A stretch of DNA of 64,000 nt from Streptomyces tibetensis (GTDB lineage: Bacteria; Actinomycetota; Actinomycetes; Streptomycetales; Streptomycetaceae): the NCBI RefSeq assembly GCF_007655005.1, contig NZ_SZVW01000029.1, positions 1-64,000 of the forward strand, written 5' to 3'. Made by a program: the position numbers and the translations under genes. Below the pieces are notes generated by a model. That model worked only from the letters and a program-made list of their open reading frames with translations, ran no database searches and had not been told where the DNA came from. Numbering within the stretch: position 1 is the stretch's first letter; each line of letters begins with the position of its first letter. Below are positions 50,213-58,332 of this stretch, one piece after another.

Positions 50213-51214
50213 CTACGGCTCGACGACGACTTCCTGCGCCGCGGCGGTGTCCCCGGCCACCAGCGGGGCGTCCACCGCCACGTTCCGCTTCACCAGGGCG
50301 AGGGCGACCGGGCCGAGCTCGTGGTGGCGGGCGGACGTCGTGATGAAGCCGACCTTGCGGCCGTCGGGGCCTCCCCCACTCTCGGCTTCGCTCGAGCGGG
50401 AGGTGCCCCCACCCGCCAGCCGCAGCTCCGTCCCGGCCACGGGCAGGTGGACCTCGCTGCCGTCGAGGTGCAGGAAGACCAGCCGTCGCGGCGGCTTGCC
50501 CAGGTTCTGCACCCGGGCGACCGTCTCCTGCCCCCGGTAGCAGCCCTTCTGCAGATGCACCGCCGAGCCGATCCAGCCCAGCTCGTGCGGGATGGTGCGG
50601 TGGTCGGTCTCGAAACCGAGCCGGGGGCGGTGCTGCTCCACGCGCAGCGCCTCGTGGGCGAGGATCCCGGCGGGCGGCCCGGCCTGCGCCGCGTAGGCCT
50701 CCAGGTCGGCGCGCGGCAGGAACAGGTCCCGGCCGTGCGGCGTCTCCCGCACGACGGCGTCCTCGGGGACCTCGGCGATGGAGCCGGCGGGGAGGTGCAC
50801 GACGGCGATGTCGGCCGTGCGGTCGGCGACCTCGACCCTGTAGAAGAACTTCATCGACTCCAGGTACGCGATCAGCGCCTCCTGGGTGCCCGGCTCCACA
50901 TGGGCCCAGACCGTCGCGCCGTCGTCGACGAGGTACAGCGCGTGCTCGATGTGGCCGTTCGCGGAGAGGATCAGCGCCTCGGTCGCCCGGCCCGCCGGCA
51001 GGTCGCTGACGTGCTGGGTGAGCAGCAGGTGCAGCCAGGCGAGCCGGTCCTCGCCGGTGACGGCGACGACCCCCCGGTGCGAGAGGTCAACGAATCCGGT
51101 GCCGTCGGCGAGGGCGCGCTGCTCACGGAACAGATCGCCGTAGTGGGCGGCGACACCTTCGTCCACGCCCTCGGCGGGGACGGCGCCGGGCAGGGTCAGC
51201 AGGGGGCTCTTCAT
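50213..51214 (-). CDS. ygfZ: YgfZ/GcvT-like folate-binding protein with an inserted repeat
   Basis: A 333-residue protein of the YgfZ/IBA57/CAF17 family needed for Fe-S enzyme repair. The signature KGCYRGQE (here LQKGCYRGQETVARVQ) lies near residue 218. A palindromic DNA element is inserted in frame between ELRLAGGG and GRKVGF and adds about 15 residues (TSRSSEAESGGGPD). The remainder matches the family. It converges on dtd. Confidence 0.9.
   Translation of the reverse strand: MKSPLLTLPGAVPAEGVDEGVAAHYGDLFREQRALADGTGFVDLSHRGVVAVTGEDRLAWLHLLLTQHVSDLPAGRATEALILSANGHIEHALYLVDDGATVWAHVEPGTQEALIAYLESMKFFYRVEVADRTADIAVVHLPAGSIAEVPEDAVVRETPHGRDLFLPRADLEAYAAQAGPPAGILAHEALRVEQHRPRLGFETDHRTIPHELGWIGSAVHLQKGCYRGQETVARVQNLGKPPRRLVFLHLDGSEVHLPVAGTELRLAGGGTSRSSEAESGGGPDGRKVGFITTSARHHELGPVALALVKRNVAVDAPLVAGDTAAAQEVVVEP
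50366..50411. repeat. palindromic interspersed element inside ygfZ
   Basis: GGGGCCTCCC at the left end mirrors GGGAGGTGCCCC at the right end, with a central CTCTCGGCTTCGCTCGAG. This type of element (cccccactctcggcttcgct) is a recurring interspersed palindrome in Streptomyces genomes, usually intergenic. Here it is in frame inside a coding sequence. Confidence 0.7.
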
Positions 51215-51224
51215 ATCCGTAAGC

Positions 51225-51659
51225 CTACGACTCGGTAGTTGAAGCCTTGAGCGTGCAGTCCTCGCACCGGCCGAAGATCGCGAAGTGCTTCATGTCGGTG
51301 TCGAACCCGAAGGTCTGCCGCAGCTTGTCGGTGAACTCCGCGGCCACCGAGACATCCGCCTCGATCACGTTCTGGCAGTCCCGGCACACCAGGTGGATGT
51401 GGTGGTGCCGGTCCGCGAGGTGATACGTCGGCGCCCCGTGCCCCAGATGCGCGTGACTGACCAGACCGAGCTCCTCCAGGAGCTCCAGCGTCCGGTACAC
51501 CGTGGAAATGTTGACCCCCGACGCCGTCTTCCTCACTTCCACGAGGATGTCGTCGGGGGTCGCGTGCTCCAGGGTGTCCACGGCTTCGAGCACGAGTTGC
51601 CGCTGCGGGGTCAGCCGGTAGCCGCGCTGCCGCAGATCGCTCTTCCAGTCGGTGCTCAC
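51225..51659 (-). CDS. nur: nickel-responsive Fur family regulator
   Basis: A 144-residue repressor nearly identical in recall to S. coelicolor Nur (SCO4180), which with nickel represses Ni uptake and the Fe superoxide dismutase gene. Winged helix residues 1-85 (LRQRGYRLTPQRQLVLEAVD, NISTVYRTLELLEELGLVSH), metal ligands in HHHIHLVCRDCQNV and the C-terminal CEDCTLK zinc cysteines are present. The GTG at 51659 (VSTDWKS) agrees with the characterised start; a TTG 9 bp earlier is less likely. Confidence 0.92.
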   Translation of the reverse strand: MSTDWKSDLRQRGYRLTPQRQLVLEAVDTLEHATPDDILVEVRKTASGVNISTVYRTLELLEELGLVSHAHLGHGAPTYHLADRHHHIHLVCRDCQNVIEADVSVAAEFTDKLRQTFGFDTDMKHFAIFGRCEDCTLKASTTES

Positions 51660-51713
51660 CACACCCAAGAGTCTAGGACCACTTGCGTACGACCGGTCGA
51701 GGAAGACGTGCGG

Positions 51714-52289
51714 CTACTTGAAGAAGGCGATGCCGTCGTCCGGCATGTCGTCGGGCAGGGCCTTGGCCCAGCGCTCGACCTCCTCCGGGGTGACGACCTT
51801 CTTCAGGTGGGCGGACATGTAGGGGCGCAGCTCGACCTCGGGGGTCTGCTTCTCGCCGACCCACATCAGGTCGCTCTTGACGTAGCCGTACAGGCGCTTG
51901 CCGCCGGTGTAGGGCTGGGAGGCGGCCGTGCGGGCCACCGCGTCCGTCACGAGGTCGATCTGCGGCTTCTTGTCGGCCAGCTCGCCGTACCAGATCTCGA
52001 TGACGCCGTCGTCGCGGGTCATCGTCACCTCGACCTTGCGGGCGGCGTCGATCCGCCAGTAGCCGTGCTCGGACTCCAGGGGACGGACCTTGTTGCCGTC
52101 CTGGTCCAGCACCCAGCTGTGCGACTGGTACTCCAGGAAGTCCCGGCCGTCGTGGGTGAAGGTGACCTCCTGCCCGAAGTTGCACTTCTCGGAGCCGGGG
52201 AAGTCGTGCACGCCGGCGCCCGCCCAGTTGCCGAGCAGGAAGGCGAGCGGGACGAGGTCCTTGTGAAGGTCGGACGGGATCTCGATCAT
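51714..52289 (-). CDS. nitrobindin/FABP-like heme-binding beta-barrel protein
   Basis: A 191-residue protein of the actinobacterial FABP/nitrobindin group: LLGNWAGAGVHDFPG is the family's GxWxGxG-like start, and the later part is alternating strands with SHSWVLDQDGNKVRPLESEHGYWRI. Nitrobindins bind ferric heme and can isomerise peroxynitrite; a histidine in YMSAHLKKV near the end may be the ligand. The GxWxGxGxGxYP motif is shortened, so heme binding is not certain. Confidence 0.82.
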   Translation of the reverse strand: MIEIPSDLHKDLVPLAFLLGNWAGAGVHDFPGSEKCNFGQEVTFTHDGRDFLEYQSHSWVLDQDGNKVRPLESEHGYWRIDAARKVEVTMTRDDGVIEIWYGELADKKPQIDLVTDAVARTAASQPYTGGKRLYGYVKSDLMWVGEKQTPEVELRPYMSAHLKKVVTPEEVERWAKALPDDMPDDGIAFFK

Positions 52290-52309
52290 GGGAACTTCCT
52301 AGACGGGGG

Positions 52310-52408
52310 TCAGCGCTGGCCCTGGTACAGCTTCTTCACGGTCAGTCCGGCGAAGGCGAGGACGCCGACGGCGACCAGGACCAACAGGATTTCGAAGAAG
52401 ATCTCCAC
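52310..52408 (-). CDS. 32-residue single-span membrane protein
   Basis: A tiny gene of 33 codons starting with GTG and preceded by AAGGAG 8 bp upstream. The product has one hydrophobic helix (FFEILLVLVAVGVLAFAG) flanked by an acidic start and a basic tail (VKKLYQGQR). Strong ribosome binding site and a clean single-span topology support it. It lies 21 bp upstream of the nitrobindin-like gene in the same direction. Confidence 0.65.
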   Translation of the reverse strand: MEIFFEILLVLVAVGVLAFAGLTVKKLYQGQR

Positions 52409-52493
52409 GGGGTGCTCCTTGAGCGGGGGTGCGAACGGTTGCACAGGGCCGAGCCCAGCTTACGCGGGCCCTTTCGGCACTACGATTCCGGCT

Positions 52494-52856
52494 ATGGCGA
52501 AGAAGCTGGTGATCAAGGTGACGGCGGGGGCCGACGCCCCCGAGCGGTGCTCCCAGGCGTTCACGGTGGCGGCGGTGGCCGTCGCCAGCGGCGTCGACGT
52601 CTCGCTGTGGCTGACCGGCGAGTCCGCCTGGTTCGCCCTGCCCGGCCGGGCCGCCGAGTTCGAGCTGCCTCACGCGGCTCCCCTGCCCGACCTGCTGGAC
52701 TCGCTCCTCGCGGGCGGCCGCGTCACCCTGTGCACGCAGTGCGCGGCCCGCCGCGACATCACGGAGCAGGACGTGATCAAGGGTGTCCGGATCGCGGGCG
52801 CGCAGGTCTTCGTCCAGGAGGCGACGGCGGACGAGACGCAGGCGCTCGTCTACTGA
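52494..52856 (+). CDS. DsrE-family protein
   Basis: A 120-residue protein: KKLVIKVTAGADAPERCSQAFTVA and ASGVDVSLWLTGESAWFAL are typical of the DsrE/DsrF-like group, with RVTLCTQCAARRDI holding a CxxC. Such proteins act in sulfur relay; a sulfurtransferase is encoded 1.2 kb away, which fits a sulfur context. It overlaps the converging VOC gene by 7 bp. Confidence 0.85.
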   Translation: MAKKLVIKVTAGADAPERCSQAFTVAAVAVASGVDVSLWLTGESAWFALPGRAAEFELPHAAPLPDLLDSLLAGGRVTLCTQCAARRDITEQDVIKGVRIAGAQVFVQEATADETQALVY

Positions 52857-53224
52857 GAGTCCGTGTACAGGCAGAACGGGTGCCCTGCCGGATCCAGCAG
52901 CACCCGGACGTCGTCCTGCGGCTGGTACGCGGCGAGCCGCGCCCCGGCGGCGACGGCCCGCGCGGTCTCCCGTTCCAGGTCGTCGACCTCGATGTCGAGG
53001 TGGATCATCATCTGCTGCCGGTCCGGGCCGCTCGGCCAGACGGGCGGCACGTACGCGGACTCCGTCTGGAAGGACAGTCCCGTGCCGCCGTCGGGGGGCC
53101 GGATGTGCACCCAGTCCCGCCGGTCCTCCCCCTGCCACACCCGCCAGCCGGGCAGCAGCCGCAGATAGAAGTCCGCCAGTTCACGGGCATGCGGGGCGTC
53201 CAGAACCGCCGCTGTCAGTCTCAT
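52850..53224 (-). CDS. VOC family protein
   Basis: A 124-residue glyoxalase-fold protein: MRLTAAVLDAPHARELADFYLRLLPGWRVW, QMMIHLDIEVDDLERETARAV and LLDPAGHPFCLYTDS. Similar in layout to the VOC gene at 32746-33117. Ligand unknown. Confidence 0.86.
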   Translation of the reverse strand: MRLTAAVLDAPHARELADFYLRLLPGWRVWQGEDRRDWVHIRPPDGGTGLSFQTESAYVPPVWPSGPDRQQMMIHLDIEVDDLERETARAVAAGARLAAYQPQDDVRVLLDPAGHPFCLYTDSQ

Positions 53225-53240
53225 GGGGCGCGGATACCCC

Positions 53241-53353
53241 GGGCGGGCGGGGCGGACGCCGCTCAGCCCGGGCAGGCGGGGCAGACGCCAGCCGGCCCGG
53301 GCGGGCGGGGCGGACGCCGGTCGGCCCGGGCGGGCGGGCGGGGCGGACGCCGG
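53241..53353. repeat. 29-bp GC-rich tandem repeat
   Basis: The string GACGCC recurs at 53255, 53284, 53313 and 53346 (29, 29, 33 bp apart), each in a GGCGGGGCGGACGCCG-like unit; the last unit has 4 extra bases. It lies just after the DUF3099 stop codon and before the VOC start, on the minus strand. Confidence 0.7.
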
Positions 53354-53614
53354 TCAGTGCGGGCGCTTCTTGCCGTCCAGCTCGTCCCACCACTCGTCGG
53401 ACTGGGGATCCCCGGAGGGGTCGTCCCACCACCGGTCCTCCGGCCCGCGCCGGTTAGCGACCATGGCCGCCACGGGCGGGATGACCATGGCCACCACGCA
53501 CATCCCGACGGCGACGGGAACGGACCACAGCCGCACGACACCCCACGCCAGCACGAAGAGGCCGATACAGAGGCCCATCATCGCGAAGTACGTGTGCCGC
53601 CGCCGTGCGTACAT
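53354..53614 (-). CDS. DUF3099 family membrane protein
   Basis: An 86-residue protein with two membrane segments (residues 9-28 and 31-49; GLCIGLFVLAWGVVRLW and VGMCVVAMVIPPVAAMVANR) and the family's C-terminal GPEDRWWDDPSGDPQSDEWW. DUF3099 is an actinobacterial family without known function. The ATG at 53614 is chosen because family members start MYARRR-like. Confidence 0.85.
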   Translation of the reverse strand: MYARRRHTYFAMMGLCIGLFVLAWGVVRLWSVPVAVGMCVVAMVIPPVAAMVANRRGPEDRWWDDPSGDPQSDEWWDELDGKKRPH

Positions 53615-53639
53615 ACCTCCAGCGTAGGTCCGGGCAGGC

Positions 53640-53686
53640 CGAAGGGCCGCACCCCAGGCGTCCAACCCGCGGGGTGCGGCCCTTCG
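53640..53686. terminator. perfect 16-bp hairpin after the DUF1416 gene
   Basis: CGAAGGGCCGCACCCC pairs perfectly with GGGGTGCGGCCCTTCG, with a 15-nt loop, 14 bp past the stop of the minus-strand DUF1416 gene and before the DUF3099 start. A strong terminator of the sulfurtransferase unit. Confidence 0.85.
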
Positions 53687-53700
53687 AGGACCGGTCGTCG

Positions 53701-53988
53701 TCAGACGGCGATCGCGACCTCCGCCAGGCCGCCCTGCTGGGCGACGACCGTGCGGTCGGCGGTGGCGCCGGGCACGAGGGCACGGACGGTCCAGGTGCCC
53801 TCGGCCGCGTAGAAGCGGAACTGTCCGGTCGCCGAGGTCGGCACCTCGGCCGTGAACTCGCCGGTCGAGTCCAGCAGACGGACGTAACCCACCACGGGCT
53901 CGCCGTCCTTGGTCACCTGACCCTGGATGGTGGTCTCACCGGGCTTGATCGTCGAGGCGTCGGGGCCGCCGGCCTTCGCACCGCACAT
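53701..53988 (-). CDS. DUF1416 family protein
   Basis: A 95-residue beta-rich protein (MCGAKAGGPDASTIKPGETT, VVGYVRLLDSTGEFTAEVPT, FRFYAAEGTWTVRALVPG) that accompanies actinobacterial thiosulfate sulfurtransferase genes. The fold is like a carboxypeptidase-regulatory or transthyretin-type domain. It starts 39 bp after the sulfurtransferase, so the two are cotranscribed and probably functionally linked. The conserved Cys2 may carry sulfur. Confidence 0.9.
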   Translation of the reverse strand: MCGAKAGGPDASTIKPGETTIQGQVTKDGEPVVGYVRLLDSTGEFTAEVPTSATGQFRFYAAEGTWTVRALVPGATADRTVVAQQGGLAEVAIAV

Positions 53989-54027
53989 GTCGTACTCCTG
54001 AAGTCTGGAAAGGTCGGTCGGGGTTGG

Positions 54028-54873
54028 TTACTTGTTGGCGCCGAGCTCGATCGGCACGCCCACGAGGGAGCCGTACTCGGTCCAGGAGCCGTCGTAGTTC
54101 TTGACGTTCTCCACACCGAGGAGCTCGTGCAGCACGAACCAGGTCAGCGCGGAGCGCTCACCGATGCGGCAGTAGGCGATGGTGTCCTTGGCCAGGTCGA
54201 CGCTCTCCTCGGCGTAGAGCTCCTTGAGCTCCTCGTCCGACTTGAAGGTGCCGTCGTCGTTGGCGTTCTTGGACCACGGGATGTTGCGGGCGGACGGGAC
54301 GTGACCCGGGCGCTGGGACTGCTCCTGCGGCAGGTGGGCCGGGGCGAGCAGCTTGCCGGAGAACTCGTCGGGCGAACGCACGTCGACGAGGTTCTGCGAA
54401 CCGATCGCGGCCACGACGTCGTCGCGGAAGGCGCGAATCGAGGTGTCCTGGGCCTTGGCCTTGTAGTCCGTCTTCGGACGCTCCGGCACCTCGTCGCCGG
54501 CGACGAGCTCGCGGGCGTCGAGCTCCCACTTCTTGCGGCCGCCGTCGAGCAGCTTGACGCTGTCGTGGCCGTACAGCTTGAAGTACCAGTACGCGTACGA
54601 GGCGAACCAGTTGTTGTTGCCGCCGTAGAGGATCACGGTGTGGTCGTTGCCGATGCCCTTGTCGGACAGGAGCTTCTCGAAGCCCTCCTGGTCGACGAAG
54701 TCACGGCGGACCGGGTCCTGCAGGTCCTGCGTCCAGTCGATCCGGATGGCGTTGCGGATGTGGTTCTTCTCGTAGGCGGACGTGTCCTCGTCCACCTCGA
54801 CGATGGCGATGGTCGGGTCGTCCAGGTGCTCCTGGAGCCAGTCGGCGTCAACCAGGACGTCGTTGCGGCTCAT
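54028..54873 (-). CDS. thiosulfate/3-mercaptopyruvate sulfurtransferase
   Basis: A 281-residue two-domain rhodanese. The inactive first domain begins VLVDADWLQEHLDDPTIAIVEVDED; the active second domain has NLVDVRSPDEFSGK and the active-site Cys in IAYCRIGERSALTW near residue 235. It transfers sulfane sulfur to cyanide or other thiols. Members of this family in actinobacteria are often called CysA2/SseA. It heads the unit with DUF1416 downstream and a leader peptide upstream. Confidence 0.92.
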   Translation of the reverse strand: MSRNDVLVDADWLQEHLDDPTIAIVEVDEDTSAYEKNHIRNAIRIDWTQDLQDPVRRDFVDQEGFEKLLSDKGIGNDHTVILYGGNNNWFASYAYWYFKLYGHDSVKLLDGGRKKWELDARELVAGDEVPERPKTDYKAKAQDTSIRAFRDDVVAAIGSQNLVDVRSPDEFSGKLLAPAHLPQEQSQRPGHVPSARNIPWSKNANDDGTFKSDEELKELYAEESVDLAKDTIAYCRIGERSALTWFVLHELLGVENVKNYDGSWTEYGSLVGVPIELGANK

Positions 54874-55010
54874 GCTTCTTCTCCTCCGGGGCAGTTACGG
54901 CGGGGCGTGCGAGGTATGCAGGGCGCGCCCTTGAGGCAGGGCGGCGCACGGGTGCCCGTGATGCGGGGCTGCGGGGATGCGCGCGCCGGCGCGACTGCCG
55001 ACGCGATCGC

Positions 55011-55091
55011 TCAGAAGGTGCGACAGAGCATGGCGGCGACGCGGCACAGGTCTACTGCCCGCCGCTTCGTGAGGTCCGCCTGTCGCTTCAT
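55011..55091 (-). CDS. 26-residue cysteine-containing leader peptide
   Basis: A 27-codon ORF (stop included) on the minus strand that begins MKRQADLTKRRAVDLCRV and ends MLCRTF. The KRRAVDLCRVAAMLCR core is the pattern of the putative leader peptides found before sulfur-metabolism genes in Streptomyces. It ends 137 bp upstream of the sulfurtransferase, so its translation may control read-through in response to cysteinyl-tRNA. The ribosome binding site is weak, so confidence is moderate. Confidence 0.75.
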   Translation of the reverse strand: MKRQADLTKRRAVDLCRVAAMLCRTF

Positions 55092-55293
55092 ACCGTCGAT
55101 CGTAGGGACGGTCAGGCGGGCATGTCACCGGTGTGTCGCATGCTGAGACGAGATGATCCGCGATGTGGGACCCGAGAGCTGTGCGACGCCTGACGGCAGG
55201 GGTCGTGACCCGACGTATCGGCCGTCACATCTGAGCTGCGGACGCCGTCGTCTCGCCCACCGGACACCCTTGGTCCGCCGCCCTGCGCCGTGT

Positions 55294-56031
55294 CTACCCG
55301 GCCAGCCGGACGTCGGAACCCTTCACCGTGATCTCGACGCCGTCCGGGGCGGCCTGGACGGTGTCCACCTTGATGCCGCCGGGCAGGCCGTCGATCTTCT
55401 GCTGGAAGTCCGTGATCGCCCGCACCCGGTTCTCGGCGATGTCGACACCGCCGAAGCTGGGCAGACCGTCGGCGTGCACGCGGACGGTGCCGTCGTCCAC
55501 CTTCACCGAGCTGAGCACGGAGACCGGCTCCGGGAGCTTGGTGCCGAGGACCGTGGCCTCCACGGTGACCTTGATCTTGCCGTTGCCGCCGTCGGAGAGG
55601 CCGACGACGTTGGCGGTGACGCCCGGGGCGACCTGGGTGGGCTCGGACTTCGCCGTCTTCAGCAGCTCGTCGTAGGCGATGGTCGCGGTGCCGGTCGCGC
55701 TGGTGGCGGTGGCGGAGCTGTAGTCGCCGGAGAACTCGACACCCTTCATGTCGGCCTGCAGGTCGTCGATACGGATCTTCCGGCCGCCGTTGCCCGCGGC
55801 GGCCTCGTAGTCCTTGATGCCGACCTCGATGTCGTCCAGGGAGCCGCCGGCGACCTGGGTGAGGAACGGGAAGCCCTTGATCGACACGTCGGGGGTCGCC
55901 GACAGGTTCTCCGTGGTCTTCAGCCGATCGGCGGCCTCGTCCTCCGCGAAGTTGACCGCGACGCGGTCGGCGATCACGAAGAGGCCGCCCAGGATCACGA
56001 CGAAGATCAGCAGTATTCGCAGTGCGCGCAT
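55294..56031 (-). CDS. LmeA/DUF2993 family phospholipid-binding protein
   Basis: A 245-residue exported protein: signal-anchor at residues 1-25 (LRILLIFVVILGGLFVIADR), then the DUF2993 tubular lipid-binding domain (DVSIKGFPFLTQVAGGSLDDIEVGIKDYE). The mycobacterial member LmeA helps elongate lipomannan mannan. A GGGGGACAC ribosome binding site precedes the ATG at 56031 by 4 bp. It converges on no neighbour and appears monocistronic. Confidence 0.87.
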   Translation of the reverse strand: MRALRILLIFVVILGGLFVIADRVAVNFAEDEAADRLKTTENLSATPDVSIKGFPFLTQVAGGSLDDIEVGIKDYEAAAGNGGRKIRIDDLQADMKGVEFSGDYSSATATSATGTATIAYDELLKTAKSEPTQVAPGVTANVVGLSDGGNGKIKVTVEATVLGTKLPEPVSVLSSVKVDDGTVRVHADGLPSFGGVDIAENRVRAITDFQQKIDGLPGGIKVDTVQAAPDGVEITVKGSDVRLAG

Positions 56032-56356
56032 GCGTTGTGTCCCCCACCGGTCCGGTGTTTCGACGACCCGGTGGCCGTCCCTGGCGTGAGAGTAACGCCG
56101 AGCGGAAGGGGGATCGGCGGATTGTTGATCACCTGTGACAGGCGGGGGGCTCGGCGTCTGCGCTGATGCCGGGTGGTTCCGCGGCCCGGCGGATCGGGTG
56201 CGTTCCGCAGGGGTGCGGTTTTCCGCAGGGTGTCCGGTGCGGGAAGCCGTACTGAACTGGACGGCCATCCTCATACCGCCGTTGACCTGTGGTTTCTAGC
56301 TTGGTGGGCGGTCGGGGCACCTGCCCGGACGACCGGCCCGCCGTTTGGAGACTGAC
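56032..56356. other. intergenic stretch between LmeA-like and DedA genes
   Basis: About 325 bp of divergent promoter region. Two copies of TTCCGCAGGG lie near 56210 and 56230. A TTGACC at about 56283 has no matching -10. No gene seen. Confidence 0.4.
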
Positions 56357-57019
56357 ATGCATCTCGCGCCCTTGGCTCTGCCCCAGGAACCCGCCGGCGG
56401 TATCGCGGGCTGGGCCGCCGATCTCGTCGACACCATGGGGGGTCCCGGAGCCGGCCTGGCCATCGCGCTGGAGAACCTCTTCCCGCCGCTTCCGAGCGAG
56501 GTGATCCTGCCGCTGACCGGGTTCGCGGCCGGGCAGGGGGTGCTCACCCTGGCCTCGGCGCTGTTCTGGACGACGCTCGGCTCGGTTGCGGGAGCCGTGG
56601 TCCTCTACTGGATCGGCATGCTCTTCGGCCGTGAACGCATGCACGCGATCTGGGCGAGACTGCCGCTGGTCAAGACTTCAGACCTGGAGCGCACGGAGGA
56701 ATGGTTCGCGAAGCACGGCACCAAAGCGGTTTTCCTCGGCCGCATGGTGCCGATCTTCCGCAGCCTCGTCTCCGTCCCGGCCGGGGTGGAGCGCATGCCT
56801 CTGCCCGTGTTCGTCATGCTGACCACGCTCGGCAGCCTGATCTGGAACTCGGTCCTGGTGACGGCCGGATACTGGTTGGGCGACCGGTGGGAAGTGGTGG
56901 AGACCTACGTCGGCATTCTCTCCAAAGTGGTGCTGGTTCTGGTCGTCGTCGCCCTCGCGGTGTACGTGACCGCACGGCTACGAGGCGGCAACCGGGCCCA
57001 GCACCGCCGCACTTCATGA
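56357..57019 (+). CDS. DedA/SNARE-associated family membrane protein
   Basis: A 220-residue inner-membrane protein with several hydrophobic segments and the family motifs ALENLFPPLPSEVILPLTGF and GRMVPIFRSLVSVPAGVERM (key Arg residues). DedA proteins flip undecaprenyl phosphate or phospholipids and support envelope homeostasis. GGAG is 6 bp before the ATG; an upstream in-frame TTG (56345) is less likely. It is followed by a two-component system in the same direction. Confidence 0.92.
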   Translation: MHLAPLALPQEPAGGIAGWAADLVDTMGGPGAGLAIALENLFPPLPSEVILPLTGFAAGQGVLTLASALFWTTLGSVAGAVVLYWIGMLFGRERMHAIWARLPLVKTSDLERTEEWFAKHGTKAVFLGRMVPIFRSLVSVPAGVERMPLPVFVMLTTLGSLIWNSVLVTAGYWLGDRWEVVETYVGILSKVVLVLVVVALAVYVTARLRGGNRAQHRRTS

Positions 57020-57111
57020 CCTGCCACCGGCTTCTGCGCACCGTGGTTCCGCCCGGCACGGCGCCTGAACCGTCTTGCTCCGGCTATACGGCCACATTAG
57101 GCTCGGCCTTC

Positions 57112-58332
57112 GTGCAGGGGGACTCCGCAGGCGCCGCCGTCCATCACCCGCCGGGCCCTGTGGGCCGTGATCACTTCGGCGAGGACGACAGGGCGATCCC
57201 GCCGGCCTCTTGGCCGCGCCGGTGCGCCGGTACCTTTCTCGGCTGCTCAACGGCCCTGCTCGGTTGCCTCTACTTCCTCGTCGTCGGCACCGCACTGGGC
57301 CCCTTCCTGCTGTGGCCGCTCACCCGCTTCAGCGCGCTCGGCATCCTGATGACCGGAGCGCGCAGGCTGACGAGCCTGGAGCGGACCCGCCGGGCTGTCT
57401 TCTTCGGCGACCGCTTCCCCGAGCACTACACGGCACCCGGCCAGAAGGTCCTTCACTATCTCGCGGTCCGCAGCTACACGGGGTTGATGTGCGGCGTCGT
57501 GATCGCACTGCTGGGTTTCGGCATCGTCCTGGCGGGGCTGCTCGTCAGGGGAACGGCCAGGGGATCCCTCCGCTGGGACGAGTTGCTCATGCAGGTGCTC
57601 CTCGGTGGCGTGCTGCTCTTCCTCGACGTCCAGGGGCTTCGCTCCATCGCCGCCCTGGACGCACGCATCGCCCGCGAGTGTTTCGGCCCCTCCGAACGGG
57701 AGGTGCTGCGGCGGCGCATCGAGGAGCTGGCCACCAGCCGGGCGGCGGTCGTGCGGGCGGTGGACGCCGAACGCCGGCGCATCGAACGGGACCTCCACGA
57801 CGGGATCCAGCAGCGCCTGGTGGCACTGGGCATGCTGCTCGGCCGGGCACGGCGGGGACGCGACCCCGGGCAGGCGGACACCCTGCTGCGCCAGGCCCAC
57901 CAGGAGTCCCAGGACCTCCTTGCGGAACTGCGCGAGGTGACGTGGCGGGTCTACCCCTCCGCCCTGGGCACTCTGGGGCTCAAGGAGGCGCTGGGCGGAG
58001 TGTCCGAGCGGTGCGGCCTTCCCGTGCGGACGGAGTTCGACGTCATCGGGGAGCTGCCGCAGCCGGTGGAGACCGCCGCGTACTTCGTGGTGTCGGAGTC
58101 CGTGACCAACGCGGCCAAACACTCCCGTGCGACGGCCGTCTCCGTGCGGGTGATGCGCCGTGGCGGGGTGCTCGCCGTGCAGGTGCGGGACGACGGCGAG
58201 GGCGGCGCGGATCCCATGGGCAGCGGACTGAGCGGCCTGAGCAGCCGGGTGGCCGCGCTCGACGGCCTCTTCCGCGTCGACAGCCCCGTAGGGGGACCCA
58301 CCACCATTACCGCGGAACTGCCATGCGCTTGA
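57112..58332 (+). CDS. sensor histidine kinase (NarL/LuxR-type partner)
   Basis: A 406-residue kinase with a membrane-inserted N-terminal sensor region (hydrophobic stretches near residues 45, 130 and 165; the first, CLYFLVVGTALGPFLLWPL) and a HisKA_3 dimerisation domain with ERRRIERDLHDGIQQRL (His about residue 229), followed by an HATPase_c domain (VVSESVTNAAKHSRA, then VRDDGEGGADPMGSGLSGL). The signal is unknown. The GTG start at 57112 is uncertain. It overlaps the response regulator by 10 bp. Confidence 0.87.
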   Translation: MQGDSAGAAVHHPPGPVGRDHFGEDDRAIPPASWPRRCAGTFLGCSTALLGCLYFLVVGTALGPFLLWPLTRFSALGILMTGARRLTSLERTRRAVFFGDRFPEHYTAPGQKVLHYLAVRSYTGLMCGVVIALLGFGIVLAGLLVRGTARGSLRWDELLMQVLLGGVLLFLDVQGLRSIAALDARIARECFGPSEREVLRRRIEELATSRAAVVRAVDAERRRIERDLHDGIQQRLVALGMLLGRARRGRDPGQADTLLRQAHQESQDLLAELREVTWRVYPSALGTLGLKEALGGVSERCGLPVRTEFDVIGELPQPVETAAYFVVSESVTNAAKHSRATAVSVRVMRRGGVLAVQVRDDGEGGADPMGSGLSGLSSRVAALDGLFRVDSPVGGPTTITAELPCA

